Source: Anniella stebbinsi (Eukaryota > Chordata > Lepidosauria > Squamata > Anniellidae). From it: DNA of 64,000 nt. Positions 54,590 through 64,000 of this stretch are shown in pieces. Each line of letters opens with the position of its first letter. Position 1 is the first letter of the stretch. Location of the stretch: the NCBI GenBank assembly GCA_029215795.1, contig JARDYH010000003.1, forward strand, positions 256,998,562 to 257,062,561. The letters run 5' to 3'. Position numbers and translations under genes: made by a program. The notes under the pieces were generated by a model, which saw only the letters and a list, made by a program, of their open reading frames with translations, was not told the origin of the DNA and searched no databases.

Positions 54590-55110
54590 CAGTCATACAT
54601 GTTTATGTATGTTGCTAGACTTGAGACATAACTCAAATTATGTCTCCTTTGCTTCAGAGCATGCCTTCAGCCCTCTGGCACACAGTGAAAGAAAAAGCAA
54701 AGAAGCACTTAGCAAAGAATAAACTGAAAGCAACTGATCATGTGCAAAGTTCAGTCTAATCAGAGCCAACTGTTCCATATAGCCAAGATTGGTGAAAGGG
54801 TTGCCCATGTGTGATTATGGTGAAAGGATTTCCAGGTCGCTTCTAGTCTGGACGATAGCCCAACATCTCTTTTCTGAGTTGTCACATTGAACGTGCTCAA
54901 TGCAATCTAAGATAGTATTGATACTCTGTAATAATTTATTCTGGAATTGTTAATACTAAATAGTAAACATCATGATCGGCCTTCCAAAATTAATGATCAC
55001 TTAGAAATCATTTGAGGGGAAACTATTGGTTTATATTCATTTGCCTTCTATTTATTCCTTGTCCAGTAATTCTGGCCTTGCTCCTTGCAAAATCATTACA
55101 GCAAAAGCAC
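54590..55110. other. Non-coding stretch without recognised elements
   Basis: I see nothing assignable between the two palindromic elements. Confidence 0.4.
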
Positions 55111-55113
55111 GGA

Positions 55114-55937
55114 GGCTAGATCTACACTACTGCTTTATAACAGTATTGAAGTGCACTGATAACAGTTGGGGCCCATGACACATTCCATATACCATTTTCA
55201 TGTTATTTCCTGTTTTTTTATTCCACGTTATCCCAGATGAAGCAACAAATGTCATTGGACTAATCCATACTTACAGCCCTTTCACAATGGAGGAGGGCTA
55301 ATTGTGAGGTTTCTCGCTTCCGCGATCGTTGCTCGCGGGGCACACACGAGGGAAGTTTCCCGCAAGTAAAGGAGAGCTGTTGTGGGAGGGCGTGTGCCCT
55401 GTGATGGCGCTTCCGAATGTGTATCGGCAGAAGTGGGCAGGACTGGACAGATGGGTATGGGGCACGGAATTTTTTAAAATAACTCCTCCGAGATGAGCAC
55501 TAGCGCAGACACATAGCAATGCGGGGGGGGATAGATACTGTATCGAAGATGTGCTCCTGTGCATCGATATGTTTGTGTTTTTAAAAAAATACTCATGGTC
55601 AGTACCAAAACATACCGATAACCAATAAAAAAATGTGCCGAAAATGGCGGATGCCCACTCCCGCACACGTCCGAAACTGCTAGACATGCCCCTGACAGCA
55701 GGTTGGGTGTTTGCCAAGCTGGGAGCTCGCGCCAAACAGCAACAGCTTTGGGAAGAGGGGGCATACCAGCTGGGGACGTCGGGATTGTAGCGAGAGAGCT
55801 GGACAAATCCAGTCAGCGATATTCCTGAATAACTGGAGGGTCGACCCGAGATCACCACAGAGTAGGTGAACTTCATGTGGCCCAGTAGGGAAGACTGCAA
55901 TATTATTCAGGAATAAAGAGCTAGTGTAGACACGGCC
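55114..55937. mobile_element. 824-bp TIR element with CpG-rich core and the window's longest ORF
   Basis: The left TIR (55114-55139, ggctagatctacactactgc tttata) pairs with the right TIR (55912-55937), sharing tctacacta and ctttat at aligned positions. The left 140 bp match the fragment at 43691. The core 55290-55860 is CpG-rich. A 200-codon minus-strand ORF (55298-55900) fills it but shows no transposase motif or other domain that I recognise, and sister copies do not preserve it. It is best described as a long MITE or derivative of an unseen autonomous element. Confidence 0.7.
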
Positions 55938-55939
55938 AT

Positions 55940-57540
55940 TGTGTGTCCTACAAGGTATAAATGCGCAAGAGAGATACAGCGTTACCATGATGGGATCATA
56001 ATGATTTGACACAAGCTGTGTAGATCTGGACTGAGATGAGTGTAATTGTTAGAATGGGAGCCGCTGGATTCCTGAAGGCAGAAATAAGTAAATAAAGAAA
56101 ATAAAGGAAGACAAGATCATTGTGATGCAGTGAATGGAAGCTCAGTCCCCATCTCAGTCCCCATCTCTAAGGCACAGTCTTCCTGGGAAGTCGGGGAAGT
56201 CTCCCAGCCTCAGTTTACATATCTGTAAAATGGGAACAACAATGAACTACAGAGGTCTGATCTACCACAAAGATGCCAGAATCTGTGCTGACAAAAGGAT
56301 AGCTTCAGACAGAAATTAAATAGCCAAATATGAACCAAAGGCATGTATGTGAATCAACCTAAAGCTTATGTTTGTGTGTGGCCGGGAGAGTGGTTTATTT
56401 TAAAGTAATCACAGTTTCCTAGACACAAATTGAACTAGTGGGATAATCATTCTCTTTACCATTCTTTTACCTCAGTATACTTGTAAAAACTGTGAGTCTT
56501 ATTACCTGGTTGTTGGAACAAACAGTAAGAAATCTGTCCTCTTTAAGGCCAATCAAAGATGTATCATGTATTTCTTTGAATTCAGAATAAACCTCTAGAA
56601 TGGCTTTTGCTGCTGAGTAAGCACTTTGGAGTTTGTTTTCCCACTGCACATTGTACTTTATGGACTAAAAAAAGGCATGTGAGAAATAGCAATGACCGAT
56701 TTTTCCATTCCGTAAACTTGCTCCACATCAACTGATTACTCTAGGGATTTTAAGGCAGACTTAAGCGAAAACGTTGGCTTCATGCGTATGCATTTTTTGA
56801 AGTGTTGCTGCATTTTACATTTTATTAGAAAGTTGGAGGGATGGATTTTGGCTTTCTCTGACTTGAATTAGCACATCCTCCGTGACTTTTCTGTTGCTAT
56901 ATTCTTGATAGAGACATTCTGCACTTCCAGACTTCTGTACATTTGAAGATCTTAAGGGACTTTCAGCATGTTTATTATTTGTTATTATGTACATTTTTTT
57001 AAAAAAAAAGAGGTCATAGAAAACCAGACCTAGTTTGACATGTCCTGTGACATTAGAGAGGTCTCCTCCATATTAGATTACTCCACAACCTTACTAGCAG
57101 AATCCAGTTCATGGTGCAGTCTGTCTATTAAGCTTGCTATCAGGTGAAATGCAAAACCACCATCATCTAGGAAACAGCAAAGGAGGAAAACTGACACCTT
57201 CCATTAGTGGGAGGCTCGTACTGCTTCATTTACCAGATATCTTGGGTGTTATCCAGAAATATTTGCATAATCACGAGTAGAGATACACTGGGCGGCTACG
57301 TATGTAGTGTTATATTGAGGTGGGGCAATAGAAGAGAGAAACACAAATCCTATAAGTGCTGCCATCTGACTGAGGCTGTGTGGCTGACATTTTGACATTT
57401 GGTGGAAATCCATGGGCATTTCAAAAGGACATTATTTTAGACTCCATAGCCCCATCTTACCCAGTAATAGTACTTTCCTGCTTGGTCTAGTCAACAGGCT
57501 TGACTCATTTATTTAAATAAATATTTTAAATAAATAAATA
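55940..57540. other. Non-coding stretch without recognised elements
   Basis: No gene and no assignable element. A T/A run lies at 56993-57009. Confidence 0.4.
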
Positions 57541-57738
57541 GCGAGTGGTTACAGCGTTGGACTGAGAGTTGGGACATCCAGGTTCTAGTCCCCACTCAGC
57601 CATAGAAGCTCACTGGGTGATTTTGGGCTAGTCACAAACACTCAGTCCAACCTACCTCACAGGGTTGTTGTTGTCAGGATAAACATGGGTTCCTTGGGAG
57701 GGGGGAAGTGGGATATAAATGCAATAAATAAATAAATA
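57541..57738 (+). mobile_element. tRNA-derived SINE, sense, near full length
   Basis: The head gcgagtggttacagcgttgg and B box ggttctagtcc are followed by the body actcagccatagaagctcac tgggtgattttgggc, cctacctcacagggttgttg, and the tail gggatataaatgcaataaat with (AATA)n. It defines the sense form of the 22222 and 24251 copies. Confidence 0.85.
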
Positions 57739-57740
57739 AA

Positions 57741-57860
57741 AATTTCTTGGCCACCTTTCAGGGCAGAAGCCCTCGTGGTGGCTTACAACAAAAATACATT
57801 AAAATATTCAAAGCAATAAACATAAACACAATAAAATAGCAATAAAAAACTATAAAAGCC
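57741..57860 (-). mobile_element. Antisense non-LTR 3' end
   Basis: The text ttggccacctttcagggcag aagccctcgtggtggcttac aacaaaaatac then A-rich DNA resembles other antisense LINE tails (58950-59000). It directly follows the SINE tail. Confidence 0.5.
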
Positions 57861-57864
57861 AACA

Positions 57865-58925
57865 CTAAAACTAGCAACAATGGCATGGCAATAGCACCAC
57901 AGCTGGTGATTGCAGTTGCTTGTTCTTGGAGTTAAAGCCAACATGAAGGGGTTTGAAGCAGTGGGCAACTGCAGGAGATATGGAGGCCATTTTATCCCCC
58001 CTCCCCCCCCCCCACAGCCTACACGCTCCCCCTCGGATGCTGAAAACATTTTTAAAAAACAGTTTAATTGGCATCTTTAGCAGCTATGGTGCACCCAAAA
58101 GGTCAAAATTAGTTTGTTTGCTCATTGTCACGACTAAGTTATTTCATTTCAGTGGGTGTGCTCTGAATAGGACTAGCATTGGATACAAGTCAATGCCTGT
58201 TTTTTGCTTGCTTGCTTGCTTGATGACTGTCCTGGTTGGTTTTACCACACAAGCAAAATTTTAACCCCAACTAAAGCAAGTGGAGTTGTTAGGTTGTGTG
58301 AATAGGCGTCCCAATGTACTGGGATTTTCTTTCCTTTTTGTGTGATGTCTTTTTTGCCTTTTGGAAGAGAATCACTTGAAAATATTGCAAAACCTGAAAT
58401 GAATTGGTTGCAAAGCCTCTCTGAAACAAATTGGGGTGGGGAGGGGAGTTAACCAGTTTTGCTGAAGGCAGTCATCTGCACGCCTATGACTGATCAACTT
58501 GGAGGTGAGATTAGAGATCATTCGATTACTGATGAAGCTATTAATGCCAAGTGATTGTATCTTGAGACAAAGCCAGGATACAGTCCGTCTGAATGTCAGT
58601 GGCAGCCTGCCATCCCTGCGGGAGATGTTAACAGTCTTCATCAATAATGGCAGGAGGATTTCCAAGCTGGCTTTTAACAGCTCTGAAAAGTATAGATGAG
58701 ACTACCTCTTGAGTGAACTTAAAGTCTGGAACACTGGAAATTATATAACACTAAAGGAAGGTAAGCCCCTCTGACACTGTTTTTAATTTCCCACGATGCT
58801 CCAGAGTGGCATGGTCAGAAATTTAAAATGGTGGGCAACTCTCAGATCCGCCAGCCCACTGTGAGAAGCTCCAGGGTCAGCATCAGTGATGGGTCTATAT
58901 GGAAGCAGGGGTGATTCCATACAGA
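57865..58925. other. Mostly unique non-coding stretch, candidate conserved block
   Basis: A C run is at 58000-58012. The 58440-58700 part (gattactgatgaagctatta, ccaagtgattgtatcttgag, cgtctgaatgtcagtggcag) is non-repetitive and of even composition. It could be a conserved non-coding element or an undetected exon, but I find no reading frame that I recognise. Confidence 0.35.
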
Positions 58926-58929
58926 CTTG

Positions 58930-59345
58930 TCTGACTATTATTATTATTGTTAATATTAATATCCCACCTTTTCCACAATACTAGGACTCAAGGCAGCTTA
59001 ACAATTAAAACATGTACAGTAAAAACCGATAGAGATATACAAAAATTAAAAATATAATTAAACATGTTGCAGCATTAAAACATTTAAAACATTTTTAAAA
59101 AATTAAAATCCGAATAATTTTTTTAAAATCAATATATAGACAACGCATAAGCAGAGGTCCAGACTACTCCCCAAAGACCAGCCAGAACAACAAAGATGTA
59201 GCCTGCCTCCGAAAGCACACCAGGGAGGGAGTCAGTCTAGCTTCCCTGGAAAGGGAGTTCCAGAGCCCCGGGGCAGCCACCGAGAAGGCCCTCTCCCACA
59301 TTCCCACTATTCAAAGATCCAAATTGGAGGCCCAGCTCAGAGTGC
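58930..59345 (-). mobile_element. Antisense non-LTR retroelement, 3' end and body
   Basis: The 3' end on the plus strand reads ttattattattattgttaat attaatatcccacctttt...ctcaaggcagcttaacaatt. The body runs to cctggaaagggagttccaga gccccggggcagccaccgag aaggccct. The same body words are decayed at 60905-60960. No coding frame survives. Confidence 0.6.
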
Positions 59346-59369
59346 CCCAATCTTCTGAAGTGAGGTGAG

Positions 59370-59570
59370 TAGCAACCAGGGACAGGGTCTTCTTGGTCAT
59401 GGCACTCATTTATGGAACTCCCTCTTTGTTGGCTCTCATTTTTGGTGTTGGACGCTGCTATTTACTCAAGTTTTTAATGGGATTTAGTTCACCAATTTTG
59501 CTGCTGTTTTAAATGTGTATTCTACTGTTGTTTTATATTAATTTTTCAATATTTATTATAATTTTTAGGG
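59370..59570 (+). mobile_element. Degenerate L2/CR1-clade LINE 3' end, sense
   Basis: The phrase tttatggaactccctctttg corresponds to the LWNSLP segment seen at 47150 and 62523, here frameshifted, followed by a T-rich 3' UTR (ttttaatgggatttagttca, tgttttatattaatttttc). It lies head to head with the preceding antisense element. Confidence 0.55.
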
Positions 59571-59710
59571 ATTGTGTGTTACTGTTGATGCTGCTGTTTT
59601 AATTCTGATGTTGAGTGGCTTGATAACTGGAGTTGAGAGGCAGAGGTATCAATATTTTAAATGCATAGATAAAATTAAATCAGGTTTAGGGGCCTTGGGC
59701 AGAAATAATG

Positions 59711-59923
59711 ACCCTGTTCAGACGCCATGCTATGCCATGGTGGTTAAACATTTTGAGGTAAACCTTATGGCTAGCATGCCATGTGAACCATGACTTAGCA
59801 TGTCATGTGAACAATTCCTAACCATGGTGGCTACATAAGCACAGTTTAAACACAATCACTAACCATTTGCTGCAAAAGGGTTAGCAGCCTTACCATGGCT
59901 TAGTGTGTTGTATGAACAGGCCC
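59711..59923. mobile_element. Palindromic MITE, family A
   Basis: The left end accctgttcagacgccatgc and right end tgtgttgtatgaacaggccc are inverted. The interior has ccatggtggttaaacatttt and ctaaccatggtggctacata and their inverses, as in the 13231 copy read in the opposite direction. No clear target duplication. Confidence 0.7.
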
Positions 59924-59929
59924 GTTGTT

Positions 59930-60890
59930 GGGTAGCAGTGAGGATCTAAAATCCTATTGGCCCAAATCTCAAGTCACTGTGTTCTGTGCATGTTAGAGAG
60001 CCACATGTGGAGTAGGTAGTGTTCTTCTGTCGCAAATACGAGCAAAGTTAGCTGCTGACATTGACGGAGCACAACGCTCAAAGCAAGCCAACCCAATGAG
60101 TATTTGCACCTGAAATTATGTTGACTTCTAATCGGTTTGTCAAAAGAGGACTCACAGGACCCATTTCGGAGCCAGGAGAAACAATAACAAACAACATAGA
60201 GAGAAATGGTAATTTATACCTAAAGCAATTTTAATAAATGGAAAATCGAAAATGAATGACTGCTGACCAGTGGCTTATGCCAGCCATTATTATGACCGGT
60301 TTCCTCTATCATTTCTCTCCCAGCTTCCTGTTAATAATAAATGGCTGTGGTGTGCACAGATCAACACACTTTCAAAAATGGAACTCTCATGAGACTCAAT
60401 CATCTGGTTTCTTATTACGAGTGTGAAGATGTGGGGATGTCCTCTTTGTCTTTTTTCTTTCTCAGATGGAACTACTTTACTATAAGCCAGGGACATTGTT
60501 AGCCCTGGAACTGAAGGTGTTTAAATATCTATATAGTAATCTCGCATGACAACTTTGATTCCTGACGTCGAAACTGACAAGCTCTTCATGGAAACACTGG
60601 AGTAGCGCTTCTGCTCACACTCTTGCTTTATTTATTTTTTGTCATAACTGTGCTCTAAACTCGCTGGCCAACTAATAGGTTATTCTGATTGAGGTGGGTT
60701 ATCAAACCAGCTTATGTGAAAGATTAAAGTATAGTAACAATAAAGGAAACTTAAAAAACAAAGGAGATGATGATGATGATGATGATAATACATCAGCAGC
60801 ATTAAAACCGGCCAAAACAAATTATCTAATTAATAATTTGTTAACCACTACATTCTTTTCAAAACAAAAAGTTTCCCTCTCTAAAGTGAG
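59930..60890. other. Non-coding stretch without recognised elements
   Basis: No gene. A GAT run is at 60766-60787. The 60100-60620 part has no repeat signature. Confidence 0.4.
60766..60787. repeat. (GAT)n microsatellite
   Basis: About seven GAT units; they encode the poly-Asp run in a short ORF. Confidence 0.9.
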
Positions 60891-60895
60891 AAAAA

Positions 60896-61050
60896 AGGGA
60901 GCTTGTCAGAACTCCTGTGGCAGAATTCCAAAGCTGTGGTGCTACCACCGGAAAGTCCCTGTTCTTGGTGCCTTCTAGCTTGATAACTGTGAATGGCGTG
61001 GAAAGCAGGGCCTCCTGTGTGAAGCCCTGACAGTTTTATATAGATGAAGG
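60896..61050 (-). mobile_element. Degenerate non-LTR body fragment
   Basis: The words gtggcagaattccaaagctg tggtgctaccaccggaaagt ccctg parallel 59245-59300. It ends before the palindromic nest at 61079. Confidence 0.4.
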
Positions 61051-61078
61051 TAGTCCTTTAAATAACTTCATCTATAAA

Positions 61079-61578
61079 GGGCCTGTTCAGACGACACACT
61101 AAGCCATGGTTAAGCCGCTTACCCTTTTGCACCAAATGGTTAGTGAGCAGGCTTGTTCAGACAACATGCAAATAGTTAGTGAGTGTGTTTAAACATTATG
61201 TTTATGTAGCTACCATGGTTAGGGATGGTTGGCAGATCACACTGGGCCTGTTCAGAATATACCTCTAACCTTGCTGGTTAAGGCTTTTGGTTGAGCAGCA
61301 GGGTTTAAGGTGTCTTGTGCGATGCATTTTGCTAAACCCTGCTCACTCACTAACCACAGTCAGACTGTCTGCAGCAGGGTTAGCAGCTTTAACCATGGCT
61401 TAAAGTGTTGTGTGCGGCAGCATGGCTTGTAGTTAGCACTAACCCCAGCGCTAACCACAGAGCCTGAAGTGTCATCTGAACAGGCCCACTAAGTAATGGT
61501 TCGCACAACACACTAAACTATAATGTTTAGCTCAAAATGCTTAACCACCATGGCCTAGTGTGGCATCTGAACCAGGTC
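61079..61578. mobile_element. Palindromic MITE family A, host of a nested family B element
   Basis: The left part 61079-61243 (gggcctgttcagacgacaca, agccatggttaagccg) and right part 61488-61578 (taatgtttagctcaaaatgc, ggcctagtgtggcatctgaa) together equal the 13231 copy. A partial tandem of the left end (gttcagacaacatgc) recurs at about 61163. The interruption is the element at 61244-61487. Confidence 0.8.
61241..61490. mobile_element. Nested palindromic MITE family B with ACT duplication
   Basis: The body is 61244-61487, with termini gggcctgttcag on both strands. The trinucleotide ACT is at 61241-61243 and 61488-61490. Read on the minus strand it follows the 52613-52869 copy throughout. Removing it restores a continuous family A sequence, so this is a clean insertion. 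Confidence 0.88.
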
Positions 61579-61599
61579 AACCAGGCCCTAACATTTTAA

Positions 61600-61910
61600 A
61601 TTGAGTCTGGAAATGCAATCATCACACAACATCCTTTGTCATTGCACTCCGAAATAAGTTATGCATTGCATGAAGATCTACTGCCTTTTATTTGTCCTGA
61701 GTCTGCTGCCAATCAGTTTCAGATGACCCTGAGTTCCACTCCTTTGAGAGCTGGAGAATACTTTCTCAGTATTCACTTTCGCGACAGTGTTCATAATCCT
61801 GTAAACCTCTTGTCTTGTCTCCTCCTTATTCATCTTTTCTCTGAAGTCCAAAGAGCCCGTTTTAATTCACAGGGGAACCGTACATACAGACATATTTCTA
61901 TAACTTAAAG
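61600..61910 (-). mobile_element. CR1/L2-clade LINE body, antisense, degenerate
   Basis: The plus strand carries agtttcagatgaccctgagt tccactcctttgagagctgg, then tgtctcctccttattcatct tttctctgaagtccaaagag, phrases of the inverted CR1/L2 coding end (compare 44065-44110). The frame is broken. Confidence 0.6.
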
Positions 61911-61911
61911 G

Positions 61912-62498
61912 ACAGGTGGCGTATAATTAACAATAAATCTTTTCAATGTATGGGAAGGCTGAGACGAAATAATCTCTCATGGGTGGATATAATTTGCCTC
62001 ACAATTTTGTTTTGTTTCAGTTGTCTCTGTCTAATATGGGTCAGCATCAAAGCATCAAGGAATTATGTAGATGGAAAATTCCAATGCACTGAAGTCTTTC
62101 AGCACAGTGGCATCATTGGGTACTCTTTTCCACATTTTCAGTGTTGGGAGTTGTGCATAATAGGAGTGGCATTTCCTTTTTCTTGGACCTGACATTCTCC
62201 AGCTGTAACTGTTAAGGAGCTAGGGTGCTTTGAGAATTGTTCTGTTATTGGGAATTGTTACACTTCTGGCTGGTTTTGGCTCTAACTGTGCCAAGTTGGG
62301 CTAGAGTCAAGACCCAATGATTAAAAATTTGGTTGTTGGTTTTAATATAAATTTGTTTTCTTCTCAGTTGCTGCTCTCATCGTAGAATTGTTCACAGTGT
62401 GTGTTGAGCCAGCAACAATGTTCCTACTTAGTCCTCATGGGGTCCTTTACACTCAAGTTATTGATGTGCTTTTCAGGGATTTTGGCTTTTATTTACTT
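61912..62498. other. Non-coding stretch without recognised elements
   Basis: I see no assignable gene or repeat here. Confidence 0.4.
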
Positions 62499-62499
62499 C

Positions 62500-62826
62500 T
62501 TCACACGGCACATAGTTAAATTATGGAATTCGCTACCACAGGACATGGTGATAGTCACCAATTTGGATGGTTTTAAAAGGGGATTGGGCAAATTCCGGAA
62601 GGAGAAGGCTATCAATGACTACAAGTCCTGATGGCTATATGCTGTCTCCAGTACCAGACACAGTATGCCTAAGGACACCGGTTGCTGGGGAACATGGGCA
62701 GGAAGGTGCTGTTGCACTCATGTCCTGCTTGTGGGTTTCCTGTGGCTGGCTGGTTGGCCACTGTGTGAACAGAATGCTGGACTGGATGGACCCTTGGTCT
62801 GATCTAGGACAGCTCTTATGTTCTTC
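62500..62826 (+). mobile_element. L2/CR1-clade LINE 3' end with open ORF2 C-terminus
   Basis: The frame from about 62505 to the stop at 62629-62631 reads RHIVKLWNSLPQDMVIVTNL and then DGFKRGLGKFRKEKAINDY, the same C-terminal segment as at 19717-19815. The 3' UTR follows (tcctgatggctatatgctgt, ggctggttggccactgtgtg, ggtctgatctaggac) and ends cttatgttctt. It is 5'-truncated, so no reverse transcriptase is present. Confidence 0.88.
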
Positions 62827-62829
62827 AGT

Positions 62830-63410
62830 GTGTCATAATTGTGTGTCAGAGAAGGACTTCAACCATGGGAGCAAGGGAAGGGGAGGCAAATTGCTAGGTC
62901 CTGCCTCACAGGAGCATTTGCCTCTTTGTGCAAAAAGAGGAAAAGCCAACTAAGCATTTCACTCAGTTTCTTGAAGGTCTTCTGATATCTTCTCTCTCAT
63001 GTTTTAAGTCTTTTTGGTTTGTTTGTTTTCTTCACGTATGTCACATGAAGAACCTTCCTCCCATTCCCAACAATGCCCTTGTTACCTCTTCTCATGACAA
63101 GTTTGAACCAATGCATGTTTGCTTCCATCAACTCACCTTCTAATAGAACTCCTTCCGTTCTGCCCATCACTTCCATAAAACTTTCTTGGGAACAACTATG
63201 AGAGCGTTAGCTGTGTCATTCTGTTACAGCCAAAGAACATCCAAGAATCTTATGGCACCTTAAAGGCTAAATATTTTTTTTAAAAAAGACTGTAGTGTGG
63301 AAAGGTAGGATATAAATATTTATAATACATCAATAAAATAAAATGTAAGCTGGTGTTATGCTAGTTTTTCATGCAGAGTTTTGTACTTGGATATATGAAT
63401 AAACTGGGAA
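62830..63410. other. Non-coding stretch without recognised elements
   Basis: I see no gene. The words atcttatggcaccttaaagg ctaaat near 63248-63275 resemble a retroelement scrap of uncertain class. Confidence 0.35.
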
Positions 63411-63414
63411 ACAT

Positions 63415-63985
63415 ATAAAGCTGTCTTATATTGAATCAGGGTGAAAAGCACCCAACCACTTCAAAATACACTCGGACCAGAGATAATCAGTTTAACAATA
63501 TTTATATTTGCACGTAAGTGCTGCATATAACCAAACTTCCAAGTGTTTGAAGCACACTATAGTATAAATAAAATTATTGTACTATGCATAATACATAATG
63601 CATAATCTGTATAATGCATAGTGTAATAATTTTATTTATACTATAATGTGCTTCAAACACTTGGAAGTTTGGTTATATGCAGCCCTTACGTGCAAATATA
63701 AATATTGTTAAACTGATTATCTCTGGTCCGAGTGTATTTTGAAGTGGTTGGGTGCTTTTCACCCTCGTTTTGTTCATTATACCAACCACTGCCTCCCGTT
63801 GGTTGGATATTATATTGAATCAGACCATGGATCTATCTAGCCCAATATTGTTAACACTGATTGGCAGTGGCTCTCCAAGGTTTTAGGCAAGATCTAGCCT
63901 TATTTGGAGATTATGGCCTTTGAACCTGGGAACTTCTGCGTGCAAAGCATGTGCCCTGCAACTGAGCTACAGTGCTGCACAACTT
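63415..63985 (-). mobile_element. tRNA-derived SINE, antisense, split by a hairpin element
   Basis: The tail side is at 63415-63439 (aaagctgtcttatattgaat cag). It resumes at 63824 with accatggatctatctagccc aatattg, ggcagtggctctccaagg, then the inverted B box (ttgaacctggg) and A box (ctgagctacag). The direct repeat ttatattgaatcag borders the interruption (63426-63439, 63810-63823). Removing 63440-63823 restores an uninterrupted SINE. Confidence 0.88.
63438..63809. mobile_element. 328-bp near-perfect hairpin element with a tail, flanked by a 14-bp duplication
   Basis: The arms, 63438-63593 and 63609-63765, are reverse complements with about four mismatches in 155 bp, around a 15-base AT-rich centre. 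The outer ends read gggtgaaaagcacccaacca on both strands. A non-palindromic tail (63766-63809) follows, itself containing the small stem accaac...gttggt. The whole is framed by the 14-bp duplication of the SINE target. No ORF and no family relation to other elements here are visible. The 14-bp duplication suits a target-primed retroposition event better than hAT or mariner cut-and-paste, but a long-TIR DNA element is not excluded. Confidence 0.85.
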
Positions 63986-64000
63986 ATTTATTTATTACAT

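Noticed and set aside
55298..55900. 200-codon minus-strand ORF as a protein gene
   Set aside because: It lies wholly inside a TIR element with a CpG-rich, stop-poor core. No domain, signal or codon pattern is recognised, and there is no splice or promoter evidence.
1..64000. LTR retrotransposon or endogenous retrovirus
   Set aside because: I saw no paired long terminal repeats, primer-binding site or gag/pol-like frames.

Overview
This window reads as non-coding nuclear DNA of an amniote, most likely a squamate reptile (a lizard-type genome). The evidence is the mix of interspersed repeats. There are CR1 LINE 3' ends with the tctatgattctatg tail, LINE tails ending in cttatgttctt, two kinds of tRNA-derived SINE, and many short terminal-inverted-repeat (TIR) DNA elements with 8-bp target duplications of hAT type. 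I found no rRNA, genuine tRNA gene, operon, CRISPR array or recognisable cellular gene. The only protein-like stretches I recognise are decayed C-terminal pieces of LINE ORF2. The window is therefore a gene desert or the inside of a very large intron. I cannot tell which without flanking sequence or transcripts. The species assignment is inference from repeat style, not a database result.

Layout. At 0-10 kb there are a small hAT element with a perfect 8-bp target duplication (544-692), LINE tails, the first copy of a 320-bp palindromic family (5704-6022), and a SINE split by another repeat (6313-6910). At 10-22 kb there are nested palindromic elements (10932-11198), more 320-bp copies (12350, 16572, 21709), a foldback at 18.2-18.5 kb, a LINE tail with an open ORF2 end (19675-20024), and a CpG-rich TIR element (20720-21270). 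At 22-33 kb there are antisense SINEs, a 320-bp copy (25815), a 165-bp half-copy (32024), and a GC-rich element (32529-33020). At 33-50 kb there are tail-to-tail SINEs (35243-35578), a hAT element with a perfect target duplication (36950-37068), a GAA/GAG tract next to a stem-loop (38.3-38.6 kb), an antisense CR1/L2-type ORF2 fragment (43828-44144), a LINE body (45230-45995), and a CpG-rich TA-flanked element (49647-50470). At 50-64 kb there are a three-level nest (50578-51461), a 320-bp copy with a perfect 8-bp duplication (54077-54413), an 824-bp TIR element carrying the longest ORF (55114-55937), a nest of two related palindromic elements (61079-61578), and a very young-looking 328-bp hairpin inside a SINE (63438-63765).

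What stands out. The 320-bp family is a palindrome of palindromes: four roughly 80-bp arms in alternating orientation. It occurs as full dimers and as half-size monomers, and its subfamily-diagnostic changes appear in both arms. The 63.4-kb hairpin has arms about 97 percent identical by eye, sits in a clean 14-bp target duplication, and ends in a small second hairpin. No pathway or gene system can be described. The window's content is mobile-element history, with a few unique AT-rich stretches that could be conserved regulatory DNA, which is untested.
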